A DNA stretch of 64,000 nt from positions 682,001-746,000 of the forward strand of contig CP017948.1 of assembly GCA_002838185.1 (NCBI GenBank), given 5' to 3'. The DNA comes from Tenericutes bacterium MO-XQ (GTDB taxonomy: Bacteria > Bacillota_I > Bacilli_A > Acholeplasmatales > Acholeplasmataceae). Positions 16,472 to 24,508 of the stretch are shown here, in pieces. The notes under the pieces are model-generated. The model had not been told where the DNA came from. It ran no database searches and worked only from the letters and a program-made list of their open reading frames with translations. How positions within the stretch are numbered: the stretch's first letter is position 1; each line of letters begins with the position of its first letter. Position numbers and translations under genes: made by a program.

Positions 16472-17926
16472 ATGATTTTAATGACAGTAGGTGGACTTTT
16501 TGGTTTAATTATAGCGATATTAGTGATTGTATTTATGGTACTTGCATTTATCGTATCAAGAATCAAGAAATGTCCATCAGACAAGATTATGGTTATTTAT
16601 GGTAAGGTCGGTCAAAACACAGATGGAAGTAGCCGATCTGCAACATGTATTCACGGGGGAGCTAAATTTGTTTATCCATTTATTCAAGCTTATGAATACC
16701 TTGATTTAACACCACTATCAATTAGCGTTGATTTAACAAAGGCGTTATCAAGACAAAATATTCGTATTGATGTTCCTTCAAGATTTACAGTTGGTATTTC
16801 AACTGAACCAAGTGTCATGATGAATGCTGCTGAGCGTTTATTAGGATTACAGTTAAGTGAAATTCAAGAGTTAGCTAAAGATATTATCTTTGGTCAATTA
16901 CGTTTAGTGATTGCGACAATGGATATTGAAGAAATCAATACCAACAGAGATAAGTTCTTAGAAGCAGTTAGTGACAACGTAGAAACTGAACTTAAGAAAA
17001 TTGGTTTAAGATTAATCAACGTTAACGTTACCGATATTAATGATGAATCAGGATATATCGAAGCGTTAGGTAAAGAAGCTGCTGCTAAAGCGATCAATGA
17101 TGCTAAGAAGAGCGTTGCTGAAAAGAATCGTGATGGTTCGATTGGTGAAGCAGAAGCCTTAAGAGATCAAAGAATTCAAGTTGCAACTGCAGATGCACTT
17201 GCAATTGAAGGGGAAAATAACTCTTTAGGAGAAATCTCTAAATCAAATGCAACGCGTCGTGAAATTGAAGCGGAAGCCTTAAGAAGAGCAACTGCTGCAG
17301 AAAAGATTGCATCAGCGAAAGCATTAGAAGAATCATATGTTGCTGAAAAAGAAGCTGAACTTGCAAGAGCTGCTCGTGAAAAAGCATCACTTGAAGCTGA
17401 TATTATTATTAAATCTGAAATCGATAAGCAAAAGAAAGTCATCGAAGCAGAAGCAATAGCAGAAGAAACAAGAAGAAAAGCTAAAGGTGAAGCGGATGCC
17501 ATTTTTGCGAAGATGGAAGCTGAAGGTCGCGGTATGTTTGAAATTCTTCAAAAACAAGCAGAAGGTTTCACTCAACTTGTTAAAGCAGCAAATAACGATT
17601 CTGATGCAGCTATTAAACTTCTTATCGCAGATAAACTTGAAACACTTGTTGGTATCCAAGTTGAAGCTATTAAGAATCTTAAGTTTGATAAGATTACTGT
17701 TTGGGATGGTGGTCAAAGCAAAGATGGATCTACACAAACAGCTAACTTTGCATCTAATTTAATGCGTGCAATTCCTCCAATGCAAGATCTATTTGCAATG
17801 GCAGGTATGGAACTTCCAAAATATTTAGGACAAAACATTGATTCTGAAGTTAAAACAGTAAAAGAAGAATCACCTAAAAAAGAGGAAAAAGCTCCAGAGA
17901 AAAAAGAAGTTAAAAAAGAGAAATGA
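16472..17926 (+). CDS. floT: Flotillin-like membrane scaffold protein
   Basis: 484 residues. An N-terminal membrane anchor (about 1-28) is followed by the SPFH/band-7 domain (about 30-200), then a long Ala/Glu-rich coiled coil (about 205-350) with repeated EAEALR and AEAIAEE patterns typical of YuaG/YqiK flotillins, and a globular C-terminal part with a Lys/Glu-rich tail. AAAGGAG precedes the ATG. With the NfeD gene it forms a two-gene unit closed by a terminator. It likely builds lipid-ordered platforms at the cytoplasmic membrane that gather signalling and transport proteins. Confidence 0.93.
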   Translation: MILMTVGGLFGLIIAILVIVFMVLAFIVSRIKKCPSDKIMVIYGKVGQNTDGSSRSATCIHGGAKFVYPFIQAYEYLDLTPLSISVDLTKALSRQNIRIDVPSRFTVGISTEPSVMMNAAERLLGLQLSEIQELAKDIIFGQLRLVIATMDIEEINTNRDKFLEAVSDNVETELKKIGLRLINVNVTDINDESGYIEALGKEAAAKAINDAKKSVAEKNRDGSIGEAEALRDQRIQVATADALAIEGENNSLGEISKSNATRREIEAEALRRATAAEKIASAKALEESYVAEKEAELARAAREKASLEADIIIKSEIDKQKKVIEAEAIAEETRRKAKGEADAIFAKMEAEGRGMFEILQKQAEGFTQLVKAANNDSDAAIKLLIADKLETLVGIQVEAIKNLKFDKITVWDGGQSKDGSTQTANFASNLMRAIPPMQDLFAMAGMELPKYLGQNIDSEVKTVKEESPKKEEKAPEKKEVKKEK

Positions 17927-17932
17927 TCAATT

Positions 17933-17963
17933 AAAGGTTAAGCGTTATGCTTAACCTTTTTTT
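17933..17963 (+). terminator. Rho-independent terminator
   Basis: AAAGGTTAAGC and GCTTAACCTTT form an 11-bp stem around GTTAT, followed by a T-run, after the flotillin gene. Confidence 0.9.
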
Positions 17964-18021
17964 ATGTTTATGATGGCTTTGTTATGGTATAATAAAAGAA
18001 ATCGTGTACCGGGGGTATAAG

Positions 18022-18429
18022 ATGTTTTTAGATATTTTACGTTTTTTATTACTGATTATCATTGGTATGGGTGCTTCAGCTGTTGCTTTATCATTTGCGA
18101 GTTTAGGTATTTTTAGAGCATTTGATTTTTATCCATCAAAAAAACTACCTTGGATTTATATTATTTTTTATTTTGTCTTATTAATAGGTATATTTTTTGG
18201 AGCTGCTCAATATAACGAAGCAAATATATCAAACAGTTTTATTCTCATGGCTGCAATCTATACTATCGGTATGATTGTTATGGGTATATATTTAAAGATT
18301 AAACATTTTAGCTACGAATCTAGTAAAAGATTTGTTATTGCTTACAGCGTTATCTTTATAGCAGATGCAATGTTGATGATGGTTCTGATGAATATACTAG
18401 CCGCATTTACGATTGTACTATTTGGATAA
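18022..18429 (+). CDS. Four-helix membrane protein, paralogue 1
   Basis: 135 residues, about four membrane helices. The motif GIFRAFDFYPSKKLPWIYIIFYF recurs as GFFRLFHFLPTKKLFIEYVLMHF in the next gene, so the two are tandem paralogues. I chose the ATG at 18022, which has CGGGGGT before it; a GTG further upstream is less likely. No known family recognised. Same strand, 19 bp before the paralogue, so one operon. Confidence 0.8.
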   Translation: MFLDILRFLLLIIIGMGASAVALSFASLGIFRAFDFYPSKKLPWIYIIFYFVLLIGIFFGAAQYNEANISNSFILMAAIYTIGMIVMGIYLKIKHFSYESSKRFVIAYSVIFIADAMLMMVLMNILAAFTIVLFG

Positions 18430-18448
18430 TCATACAGGAGAAATTTAC

Positions 18449-18850
18449 ATGGAGATTAAAGACATACTTACATTAATAGCAACCATTTTGATTGCTACTG
18501 GATTAGTAGTTTTTATAGCATCATTGATAAAAGTTGGATTCTTTAGACTTTTTCATTTTTTACCAACTAAAAAGTTGTTTATTGAGTATGTACTTATGCA
18601 TTTCTTTATACTTATTGTAGTTGCAATTCTTTTAATATTTATTAGAATATATGACATGCCTGGGGTATTTAGAATAGTTGCTCCTGTGTATATTGCTTTC
18701 TCATTTTTTGAGGCATTTTATGTATATGATAAACATTTAACATATGAACCCGTTACTCAATATACATTTTCAACTATTATTTCATCCATTTTAAATATAT
18801 TTCTTATGAGTTTTCTTGTTTTTAAAACGATATATACTATTTTATATTAG
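18449..18850 (+). CDS. Four-helix membrane protein, paralogue 2
   Basis: 133 residues with four membrane helices and an FFRLFHFLPTKK motif shared with the preceding gene. CAGGAG lies before the ATG at 18449. The two proteins have similar length and helix spacing, which points to a tandem duplication, and they may form a heterodimer. Function unknown. Followed after 9 bp by a small soluble protein in the same operon. Confidence 0.8.
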   Translation: MEIKDILTLIATILIATGLVVFIASLIKVGFFRLFHFLPTKKLFIEYVLMHFFILIVVAILLIFIRIYDMPGVFRIVAPVYIAFSFFEAFYVYDKHLTYEPVTQYTFSTIISSILNIFLMSFLVFKTIYTILY

Positions 18851-18859
18851 GAGGAGAAT

Positions 18860-19195
18860 ATGAAATTATCCGTACAAAAAGATATTCAGTCAATCAAAAG
18901 ACTTATTCTGGAACAATTTAGTGAATATAATATTGTTCATCAAGGACAAATCAGTGAAGAAGTAGTATTTCTAGTGATAGAAAAGTATTTCATTAGAAAT
19001 TCAAGTAGAGCATCTTTATCGATTGTTATGTATCAAGAAGACGACTTTGAAACTATTCTTGAAGCTGTTGGTTCTGGTGGAGGTACAGGTTGGTTGTTTA
19101 AGTTTGATTGGGGCGCAAAAGAATCTTTTGAACATAAAATCATCAGCATCCTTGAAGATCATCAGATTCATTTTAAAGAGATATCTACAGATTAA
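18860..19195 (+). CDS. Small conserved soluble protein (DUF6054-like)
   Basis: 111 residues, no signal or membrane segment. The most striking part is AVGSGGGTGWLFKFDWGAKESF, a Gly-rich turn followed by an aromatic strand, after a two-strand segment ASLSIVMYQEDDFETIL. The pattern recalls the DUF6054 group of Firmicutes, but I am not certain. GGAGGAG precedes the ATG. Third gene of the operon with the paralogous membrane proteins, so it may be their cytosolic partner. Confidence 0.65.
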   Translation: MKLSVQKDIQSIKRLILEQFSEYNIVHQGQISEEVVFLVIEKYFIRNSSRASLSIVMYQEDDFETILEAVGSGGGTGWLFKFDWGAKESFEHKIISILEDHQIHFKEISTD

Positions 19196-19224
19196 TGCAT
19201 TTTGTTAAAAAAATGCATTTTTTT
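19194..19224 (+). terminator. Rho-independent terminator
   Basis: AATGCATTT pairs with AAATGCATT across a short A/T loop, followed by a run of T; it overlaps the stop of the preceding gene. Confidence 0.82.
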
Positions 19225-19287
19225 ATGTATTTTTAGTTTCTTTTTTTAAAGTTATAGTGTATCCTATGTTTGGAAAGAGGTGTGCAC

Positions 19288-19773
19288 ATGACAATAGATA
19301 CAATCATCATTTACAGCTTAAGTTTTATTTTACTTGTCTTATCTTTCATAAAGAATAAGCAGAAAACAAAAAAAGCACTTATTAAAGCTAAAAATACATT
19401 CATAAAGTTAATGCCTGTCTTATTACCATTATTTTTGTTTATTGGTATTATTTTAACTTTAATAACTCCAGAATTCATCAGTCAAACGATGGGTGAAGAA
19501 AGTGGTATTTTTGGGTATATCATAGGATTATTTTTAGGAAGCATTACTTTTATGTCACCATTTGTTGCTTATCCTTTAGGTTCGGATCTAATTGCACAAG
19601 GTGCCTCTGTGCCTATAGTCGCAGGATTTTTAGTTACACTCATGAGTGTAGGGCTTGTTTATTTTGCAATGGAGAGCAAAATGTTTAATAAGAAAGTTGC
19701 AATTTATAGAAACATAGTCAGTTTTATTGGTGCAATCCTAGTCATTTTAGTTGTTATGTTGGTAGGTGTATGA
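19288..19773 (+). CDS. Permease, first half of a split COG0701/ArsP-like transporter
   Basis: 161 residues with about five membrane helices. It contains a conserved IGxFLGSITFMSPFVAYPLGSDLI region, the half-permease signature with Ser/Pro in a broken helix. Full-length relatives (UPF0718, ArsP-like) carry two such halves in one chain of about 300-350 residues. Here the second half is the next gene, overlapping by 4 nt. AGAGGTG before the ATG at 19288 decides the start. A transporter for an inorganic or organometal anion is possible, but the substrate is unknown. Confidence 0.8.
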   Translation: MTIDTIIIYSLSFILLVLSFIKNKQKTKKALIKAKNTFIKLMPVLLPLFLFIGIILTLITPEFISQTMGEESGIFGYIIGLFLGSITFMSPFVAYPLGSDLIAQGASVPIVAGFLVTLMSVGLVYFAMESKMFNKKVAIYRNIVSFIGAILVILVVMLVGV

Positions 19774-20309
19774 TGAAAAAGATATTAAAAAAACAAAAAT
19801 TCTTAATGCTTTCAATCATCGCATTAATTGTAATGACTATTATTGATATTTCATTGACATATACTGCACTTGAAAATACATATCATCAAGTGATATCTAT
19901 GCTTTTAATTGTCCCACCTATATTCATCCTTATTGGATTATTTGATGTATGGGTTCCAAAAGAAACGATTATTGAGCATATGGGTGAAAATTCAAAAACC
20001 AAAGGTATGATTTTATCATTTTTATTAGGTGCGCTCAGTGCCGGACCAACACTTATTGCTTTTCCTATCGCTCATATGATGCTAAGAAAAGGTGCTAAAT
20101 ATAGCAATGTCATGTTTTTCTTAATGGTATGGAGTTCACTAAAATTGCCGATCATTTTATTTCAAATCACTGAATTAGGGTTTAGATTTGCAATGATTAT
20201 TGATATAACCTTGCTCGTATTGTTCTATATAAGTGCAAGCATCATTCGTTTATTTGTGTCCAAAGAAGAAATTGATTTATTTATAAAAAAGGCTCAACAA
20301 ATGCAATAA
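19770..20309 (+). CDS. Permease, second half of a split COG0701/ArsP-like transporter
   Basis: 179 residues with about five membrane helices. It holds the matching half-signature FLLGALSAGPTLIAFPIAHMML, the counterpart of the SPFVAYP segment in the gene before. The two gene products together have the length and pattern of one complete permease. An ATG pair at 19770/19773 leaves the exact start open. A terminator follows immediately, so this is the last gene of the pair. Confidence 0.8.
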   Translation: MMKKILKKQKFLMLSIIALIVMTIIDISLTYTALENTYHQVISMLLIVPPIFILIGLFDVWVPKETIIEHMGENSKTKGMILSFLLGALSAGPTLIAFPIAHMMLRKGAKYSNVMFFLMVWSSLKLPIILFQITELGFRFAMIIDITLLVLFYISASIIRLFVSKEEIDLFIKKAQQMQ

Positions 20310-20330
20310 GAGGAGAAATCCTCTTTTTTT
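20309..20330 (+). terminator. Rho-independent terminator
   Basis: AGAGGA and TCCTCT form a 6-bp stem with loop GAAA, a stable tetraloop, followed by T7. Confidence 0.85.
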
Positions 20331-20414
20331 GATTTTTTTGCTTTACAATATAATCAATTAGGTGTAAAATGTAAACAAAAGTTTGAAATTAAACAAATGT
20401 ATGAGGTGATGCTT

Positions 20415-21518
20415 ATGAAACTTAATGATAATGAGCAAAAAGTATTGCATATTTTAAAAGAAGATCCATATATCAGTCAAAAAAAACTAGCTGATCTTCT
20501 AAATCTTTCTAGACCAGCGGTTGCAAATCTAATTTCTGGCCTTCAAGATAAAGGGTATATTTTAGGAAAACCTTACGTCTTAAGAGAAGAGAGATACATC
20601 ACATGTATTGGTGGGGCTAATTACGATCGCACCTTTAAACTAGAAGACGACTTGATCTTAGGTACATCAAATCCTGTGTTATCACAAACATCATTTGGTG
20701 GTGTGATAAGAAATGTTGCCGAAAATCTAGCAAGACTAGATCAAAATGTTTCTTTGATGAGTATCGTAGGAAATGACACCTTAGGGCAAGAACTTATAGC
20801 TAAACAAAAGAAGTTGATGGAAGTATTTGCGACTGACTATTTAGATCATGAAACCACAGGAAGTTATTATTCAATTATTGACCAAAAAGGCAACATGACT
20901 GTTGGTTTTGCAGATATGTCTATTAATCAACATATGAGTCGGTCATGGATTTTAGAGCATAAAAGACATATCCATTTAAGTTCGTATATCGTAACAGATC
21001 TTAATGTATCTAAAGATGCGATTGAGTCACTACTAGAAGTGAGTAAATCTGAAAAAATACCATTAGCCATCGTTGGTGTTTCTGGTCCTAAAATGAAACA
21101 TCTACCAGAAGATCTTGATGGGTTAGATTTATTGATATGTAATTTAGATGAAGCACAAGCATACTTTAAGACAAAAGAAGATGATCCAAAAATTCTACTT
21201 CAAAAATTCTTAGAAAAAAACATAAGTAAAGTTGTGATAACAGTTGGAACAAAAGGTTCATATTATGGTACTAAAAACCAAATCAATCATCAAAATGCAT
21301 ACATGATACCAGATCATGAAGTAGTTGATGTCACAGGCGCTGGAGATGCATTTAGTAGTGCATTAATTTATGGACTTGTCACTAATCATAGTTTTGATGA
21401 AAGTATCAAATATGCTGCAATCAACTCAAGTTTAACCATTCAATCCAATCATTCGGTAAATCCGAAATTATCTATAAATTTAATTAAAAAGGAGCTAAAA
21501 AAGTATGAAAACATATGA
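20415..21518 (+). CDS. psuK: Pseudouridine kinase (PfkB family) with N-terminal HTH
   Basis: 367 residues. An N-terminal winged helix (about 1-55, [21 protein letters not shown]..., MarR/AsnC-like) is fused to a PfkB/ribokinase domain with GGANYD near the start, [15 protein letters not shown] and the catalytic [12 protein letters not shown] near the end. Phosphorylates pseudouridine to pseudouridine 5'-phosphate. Overlaps psuG by 14 nt. GAGGTG precedes the ATG at 20415. The HTH suggests it could also act as a local regulator, as seen in several YeiC-type kinases. Confidence 0.9.
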   Translation: MKLNDNEQKVLHILKEDPYISQKKLADLLNLSRPAVANLISGLQDKGYILGKPYVLREERYITCIGGANYDRTFKLEDDLILGTSNPVLSQTSFGGVIRNVAENLARLDQNVSLMSIVGNDTLGQELIAKQKKLMEVFATDYLDHETTGSYYSIIDQKGNMTVGFADMSINQHMSRSWILEHKRHIHLSSYIVTDLNVSKDAIESLLEVSKSEKIPLAIVGVSGPKMKHLPEDLDGLDLLICNLDEAQAYFKTKEDDPKILLQKFLEKNISKVVITVGTKGSYYGTKNQINHQNAYMIPDHEVVDVTGAGDAFSSALIYGLVTNHSFDESIKYAAINSSLTIQSNHSVNPKLSINLIKKELKKYENI

Positions 21519-22431
21519 AAAATATTTAAGTATTAAAAAAGAAGTCAAAGAGGCTTTAGATAATCATCAACCCGTAGTAGCATTAGAGTCAACAATCATT
21601 TCTCATGGGATGCCATATCCACAAAATGTTGAAATGGCAAAAAAAGTTGAACAAATCGTAAGAGACAATGGTGCTGTGCCAGCAACGATTGCAATCATGG
21701 ATGGAAAAATCAAAATCGGTTTAACCGATGAAGATTTAGAAACTCTTGCAAAATCAAAAGAAGTGGCGAAAGTTTCACGAAGAGATTTAGCAAAAGTTGT
21801 CGCTCAAAAATCTTTAGGTGCTACGACAGTTGCATCTACAATGATTTGTGCTGAAATGGCTGGTATAAAATTCTTTGTTACTGGTGGTATCGGTGGTGTA
21901 CATAGAGGCTATGAACATACATTAGATGTATCTGCTGATTTAGAAGAACTATCACAAACCAATGTTAATGTAATCTGTGCAGGTGCTAAAGCAATTTTAG
22001 ATTTACCTAGAACGATAGAATATCTTGAAACTAAAGGTGTAACGGTTGTCGGATATCAAACAGAAGTACTTCCTGCATTCTATACAAGAACATCAGATAT
22101 TAAACTACATCATAAAGTAGAAACAGAAGCTGAACTAGCTCAAATGATTTATACAAAAGATCAATTAGGATTAAAAGCTGGTGTTTTGATTGCAAATCCA
22201 ATCCCTAAAGCAGATTCACTAGATGCAAGCTATATTAACAACATTATCGATGAAGCAATCAAACAAAGTGTTGAAGATCATGTCGAAGGAAAAGATGTAA
22301 CACCTTATCTACTTAAGAAGATTGTTGAAGAAACAAAAGGAAAGAGTTTAGAAGCCAACTTAGCGCTTGTCTATAACAACGCAAAGGTTGGTGCTAAACT
22401 TGCAAAAGCATATTATAATATAAATAACTAG
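21505..22431 (+). CDS. psuG: Pseudouridine-5'-phosphate glycosidase
   Basis: 308 residues, close to the usual PsuG length. It has the family hallmarks [43 protein letters not shown] with the catalytic Lys region, [13 protein letters not shown] and [11 protein letters not shown]. It breaks the C-C bond of pseudouridine 5'-phosphate to give uracil and ribose 5-phosphate, with Mn2+ as cofactor in known enzymes. AAAGGAG precedes the start, inside the end of psuK. No nucleoside transporter gene lies beside it, so the source may be turnover of its own RNA. Confidence 0.95.
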   Translation: MKTYEKYLSIKKEVKEALDNHQPVVALESTIISHGMPYPQNVEMAKKVEQIVRDNGAVPATIAIMDGKIKIGLTDEDLETLAKSKEVAKVSRRDLAKVVAQKSLGATTVASTMICAEMAGIKFFVTGGIGGVHRGYEHTLDVSADLEELSQTNVNVICAGAKAILDLPRTIEYLETKGVTVVGYQTEVLPAFYTRTSDIKLHHKVETEAELAQMIYTKDQLGLKAGVLIANPIPKADSLDASYINNIIDEAIKQSVEDHVEGKDVTPYLLKKIVEETKGKSLEANLALVYNNAKVGAKLAKAYYNINN

Positions 22432-22438
22432 TTAAAGC

Positions 22439-22466
22439 AAAGAACTCTATATCAAGAGTTCTTTTT
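22439..22466 (+). terminator. Rho-independent terminator
   Basis: AAAGAACTCT and AGAGTTCTTT form a stem around ATATCA with a following T-run, after psuG. Confidence 0.87.
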
Positions 22467-22525
22467 AATTTATATTTAAAATGATATAATAAAGTAAATA
22501 TAAATAATATAATGAGGTGATGTCA

Positions 22526-24508
22526 TTGACAACACAGATTTATCCAATCATTATTGAATTGGAAGTGGCTAGAAAAGCATATCTAATCATAAGTGAAAAA
22601 ATCAAGGTACTAATAGATCCAGGTGCTGAATATCATGTTGAACTACTTATCAATGAACTGAATCAATATACATCTATAGAAACAATAGATTTTTTAATTT
22701 TGCAAAGTAGTGATATTCTTAACATTACCTCTATAAACACACTCGTCAAAAAAGGATTCAAGGGCAAAATAATTGTGAATCAAATAGGAGCTCCATATTT
22801 AAATCATATGTTTAAAGGTGAAATAGTAACTATTGAAGATTTGAATTTTGAACTTCCATTAGTAGATAAGGACAAGCTTCAATTTATTCCAACACCTTTC
22901 TTACCATTCCCAGATTGCTTTGCAACGTATCATCTGGAATCAAAAGCATGTTTTACAGGACATCTATTTTCACAAGTATCAGTTTCAACAAATAAAAAAG
23001 TTAATTTAATTATGTCAATCAATCAATTTCACGAATCTATATTACCTAGTGTAGAATTCGTAAGACAAAATATTAAGAAATTGAAAAAGTATGATATTGA
23101 TAAGTTATATCCCAGATTAGGAGAGCCTCTACTAACGAAAAAAAATGAGATTATAAATGCAGTTATAAAATATGATTTTTATAATACAAATCAAGTCATT
23201 TCCAAAATAAATGATAAGAATGTTTCTTATAACTATGAATCCATTTGTAATCATATGCTCAAAGTATTAGAGAAGTACTATCATAGAGAAGAGATTTTAT
23301 CTGTATTTACTAATAGTGAAATTAAAATAGATATGATTCCACATTTAGAAATTGATCAAACTACTTTAAATGGTTATAAATTATGGAATACTTTTTTTGA
23401 TTTAATCTACCAAAATAAAGGATTTGAATGGCTTGTCATTTTAGAACCCGTTGTTAAAAAATATGTTAAGACATATAATATATTAATGCCAACAATATAT
23501 AAAACTAAAATGCTTGAGCAAAGGAAAAAAATAGAAAATTTAAGTACTGTAAAAGAATCTCTTGAAAAAGAAGTATCTAAGTTAGAAAGCAAGATAGATG
23601 AGACATCAGAAAAACTATTAAGATGTCCTATTACAGGTTTATATAATCAGAGGTTCATGATTCAACATTTATTTAACAATATTGATTTACCATTGAAAGA
23701 GAATGAAACAAGAGCAATAATCACAGTGTATATTGATAATTTGATTTCAATAAATAGAAAATACGGCAGTGAAAAAGGGGATGAAACCCTAAGAAACTTA
23801 GCATATCTAATTGAACGTTCAAAATCAGAGGATACTATAGCCTTTAAACAAAATGGACCTGGTATTTTCATTTACAAACATCAAGTTGCAAAAGAGCAAT
23901 TAAAAACGTTCATTATCAAACTTAGACAAGCTATAAATGATTCAGATTTATTTATTGAACCCATCACAGTGTCTATGAGCATTGTGAAATTTAGAGAACT
24001 TAACGAAAAATATGAGAAAAATGAAAAAGTAAATCAATGGATTGAACTTTCATTAATGCGTCTAGAAAAAGCTAAACAAAGAGGTGTGGATCAAATCGTA
24101 GATGATACGAATGATGATCAACAAAAAACAGATGGTCTTATATTACTTGTTGATGAAGATGAAACTTATCAAAATCTCATGATGAAGATTTTTGACCGAA
24201 TTCAATATAAGGTTCTTATCGCAAAGGATATCTACGAAGCTTTGGCTTTACTTGAAAAACATCAAATAGATGTTATCATTTCTGAAATTAACTTATCGAA
24301 ATTGGATGGATTTCAATTTAAACAAAAAATTAATGAATTAATAGAATTTAAGAACATACCATTTGTCATAACAAGTCACCACAAAAACTTGGATGTAATT
24401 ACACGATGTAATTTACTTGATGTTGATCTAATTTTAAGAAAACCTATTGTACCAGAAGAACTCATTGGATATGTTAGAAGAGTAAGAAAACAAAGGGTGA
24501 TTTTATGA
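22526..24508 (+). CDS. Three-domain signalling protein: MBL/ODP-like, degenerate GGDEF, degenerate receiver
   Basis: About 660 residues, no membrane segment. Residues 1-190 follow a metallo-beta-lactamase (flavodiiron/ODP-like) layout: FIPTPFLPFPDCFATYHLES and CFTGHLF align with segments of diiron ODP proteins, but the HxExDH motif is replaced by ILQSSDI. Around 320-365 is a coiled coil. Residues 370-500 look like a diguanylate cyclase (TGLYNQRF) but the GGDEF site is NGPGIF near 441, so catalysis is unlikely. Residues 545-650 are a receiver with Glu (about 587) where phospho-Asp belongs and the conserved Lys in RKP kept. The start is probably TTG at 22526 with GAGGTG six bases before; ATG 22520 overlaps that site. 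It overlaps the glycosyltransferase gene by 4 nt. Confidence 0.8.
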   Translation: MTTQIYPIIIELEVARKAYLIISEKIKVLIDPGAEYHVELLINELNQYTSIETIDFLILQSSDILNITSINTLVKKGFKGKIIVNQIGAPYLNHMFKGEIVTIEDLNFELPLVDKDKLQFIPTPFLPFPDCFATYHLESKACFTGHLFSQVSVSTNKKVNLIMSINQFHESILPSVEFVRQNIKKLKKYDIDKLYPRLGEPLLTKKNEIINAVIKYDFYNTNQVISKINDKNVSYNYESICNHMLKVLEKYYHREEILSVFTNSEIKIDMIPHLEIDQTTLNGYKLWNTFFDLIYQNKGFEWLVILEPVVKKYVKTYNILMPTIYKTKMLEQRKKIENLSTVKESLEKEVSKLESKIDETSEKLLRCPITGLYNQRFMIQHLFNNIDLPLKENETRAIITVYIDNLISINRKYGSEKGDETLRNLAYLIERSKSEDTIAFKQNGPGIFIYKHQVAKEQLKTFIIKLRQAINDSDLFIEPITVSMSIVKFRELNEKYEKNEKVNQWIELSLMRLEKAKQRGVDQIVDDTNDDQQKTDGLILLVDEDETYQNLMMKIFDRIQYKVLIAKDIYEALALLEKHQIDVIISEINLSKLDGFQFKQKINELIEFKNIPFVITSHHKNLDVITRCNLLDVDLILRKPIVPEELIGYVRRVRKQRVIL

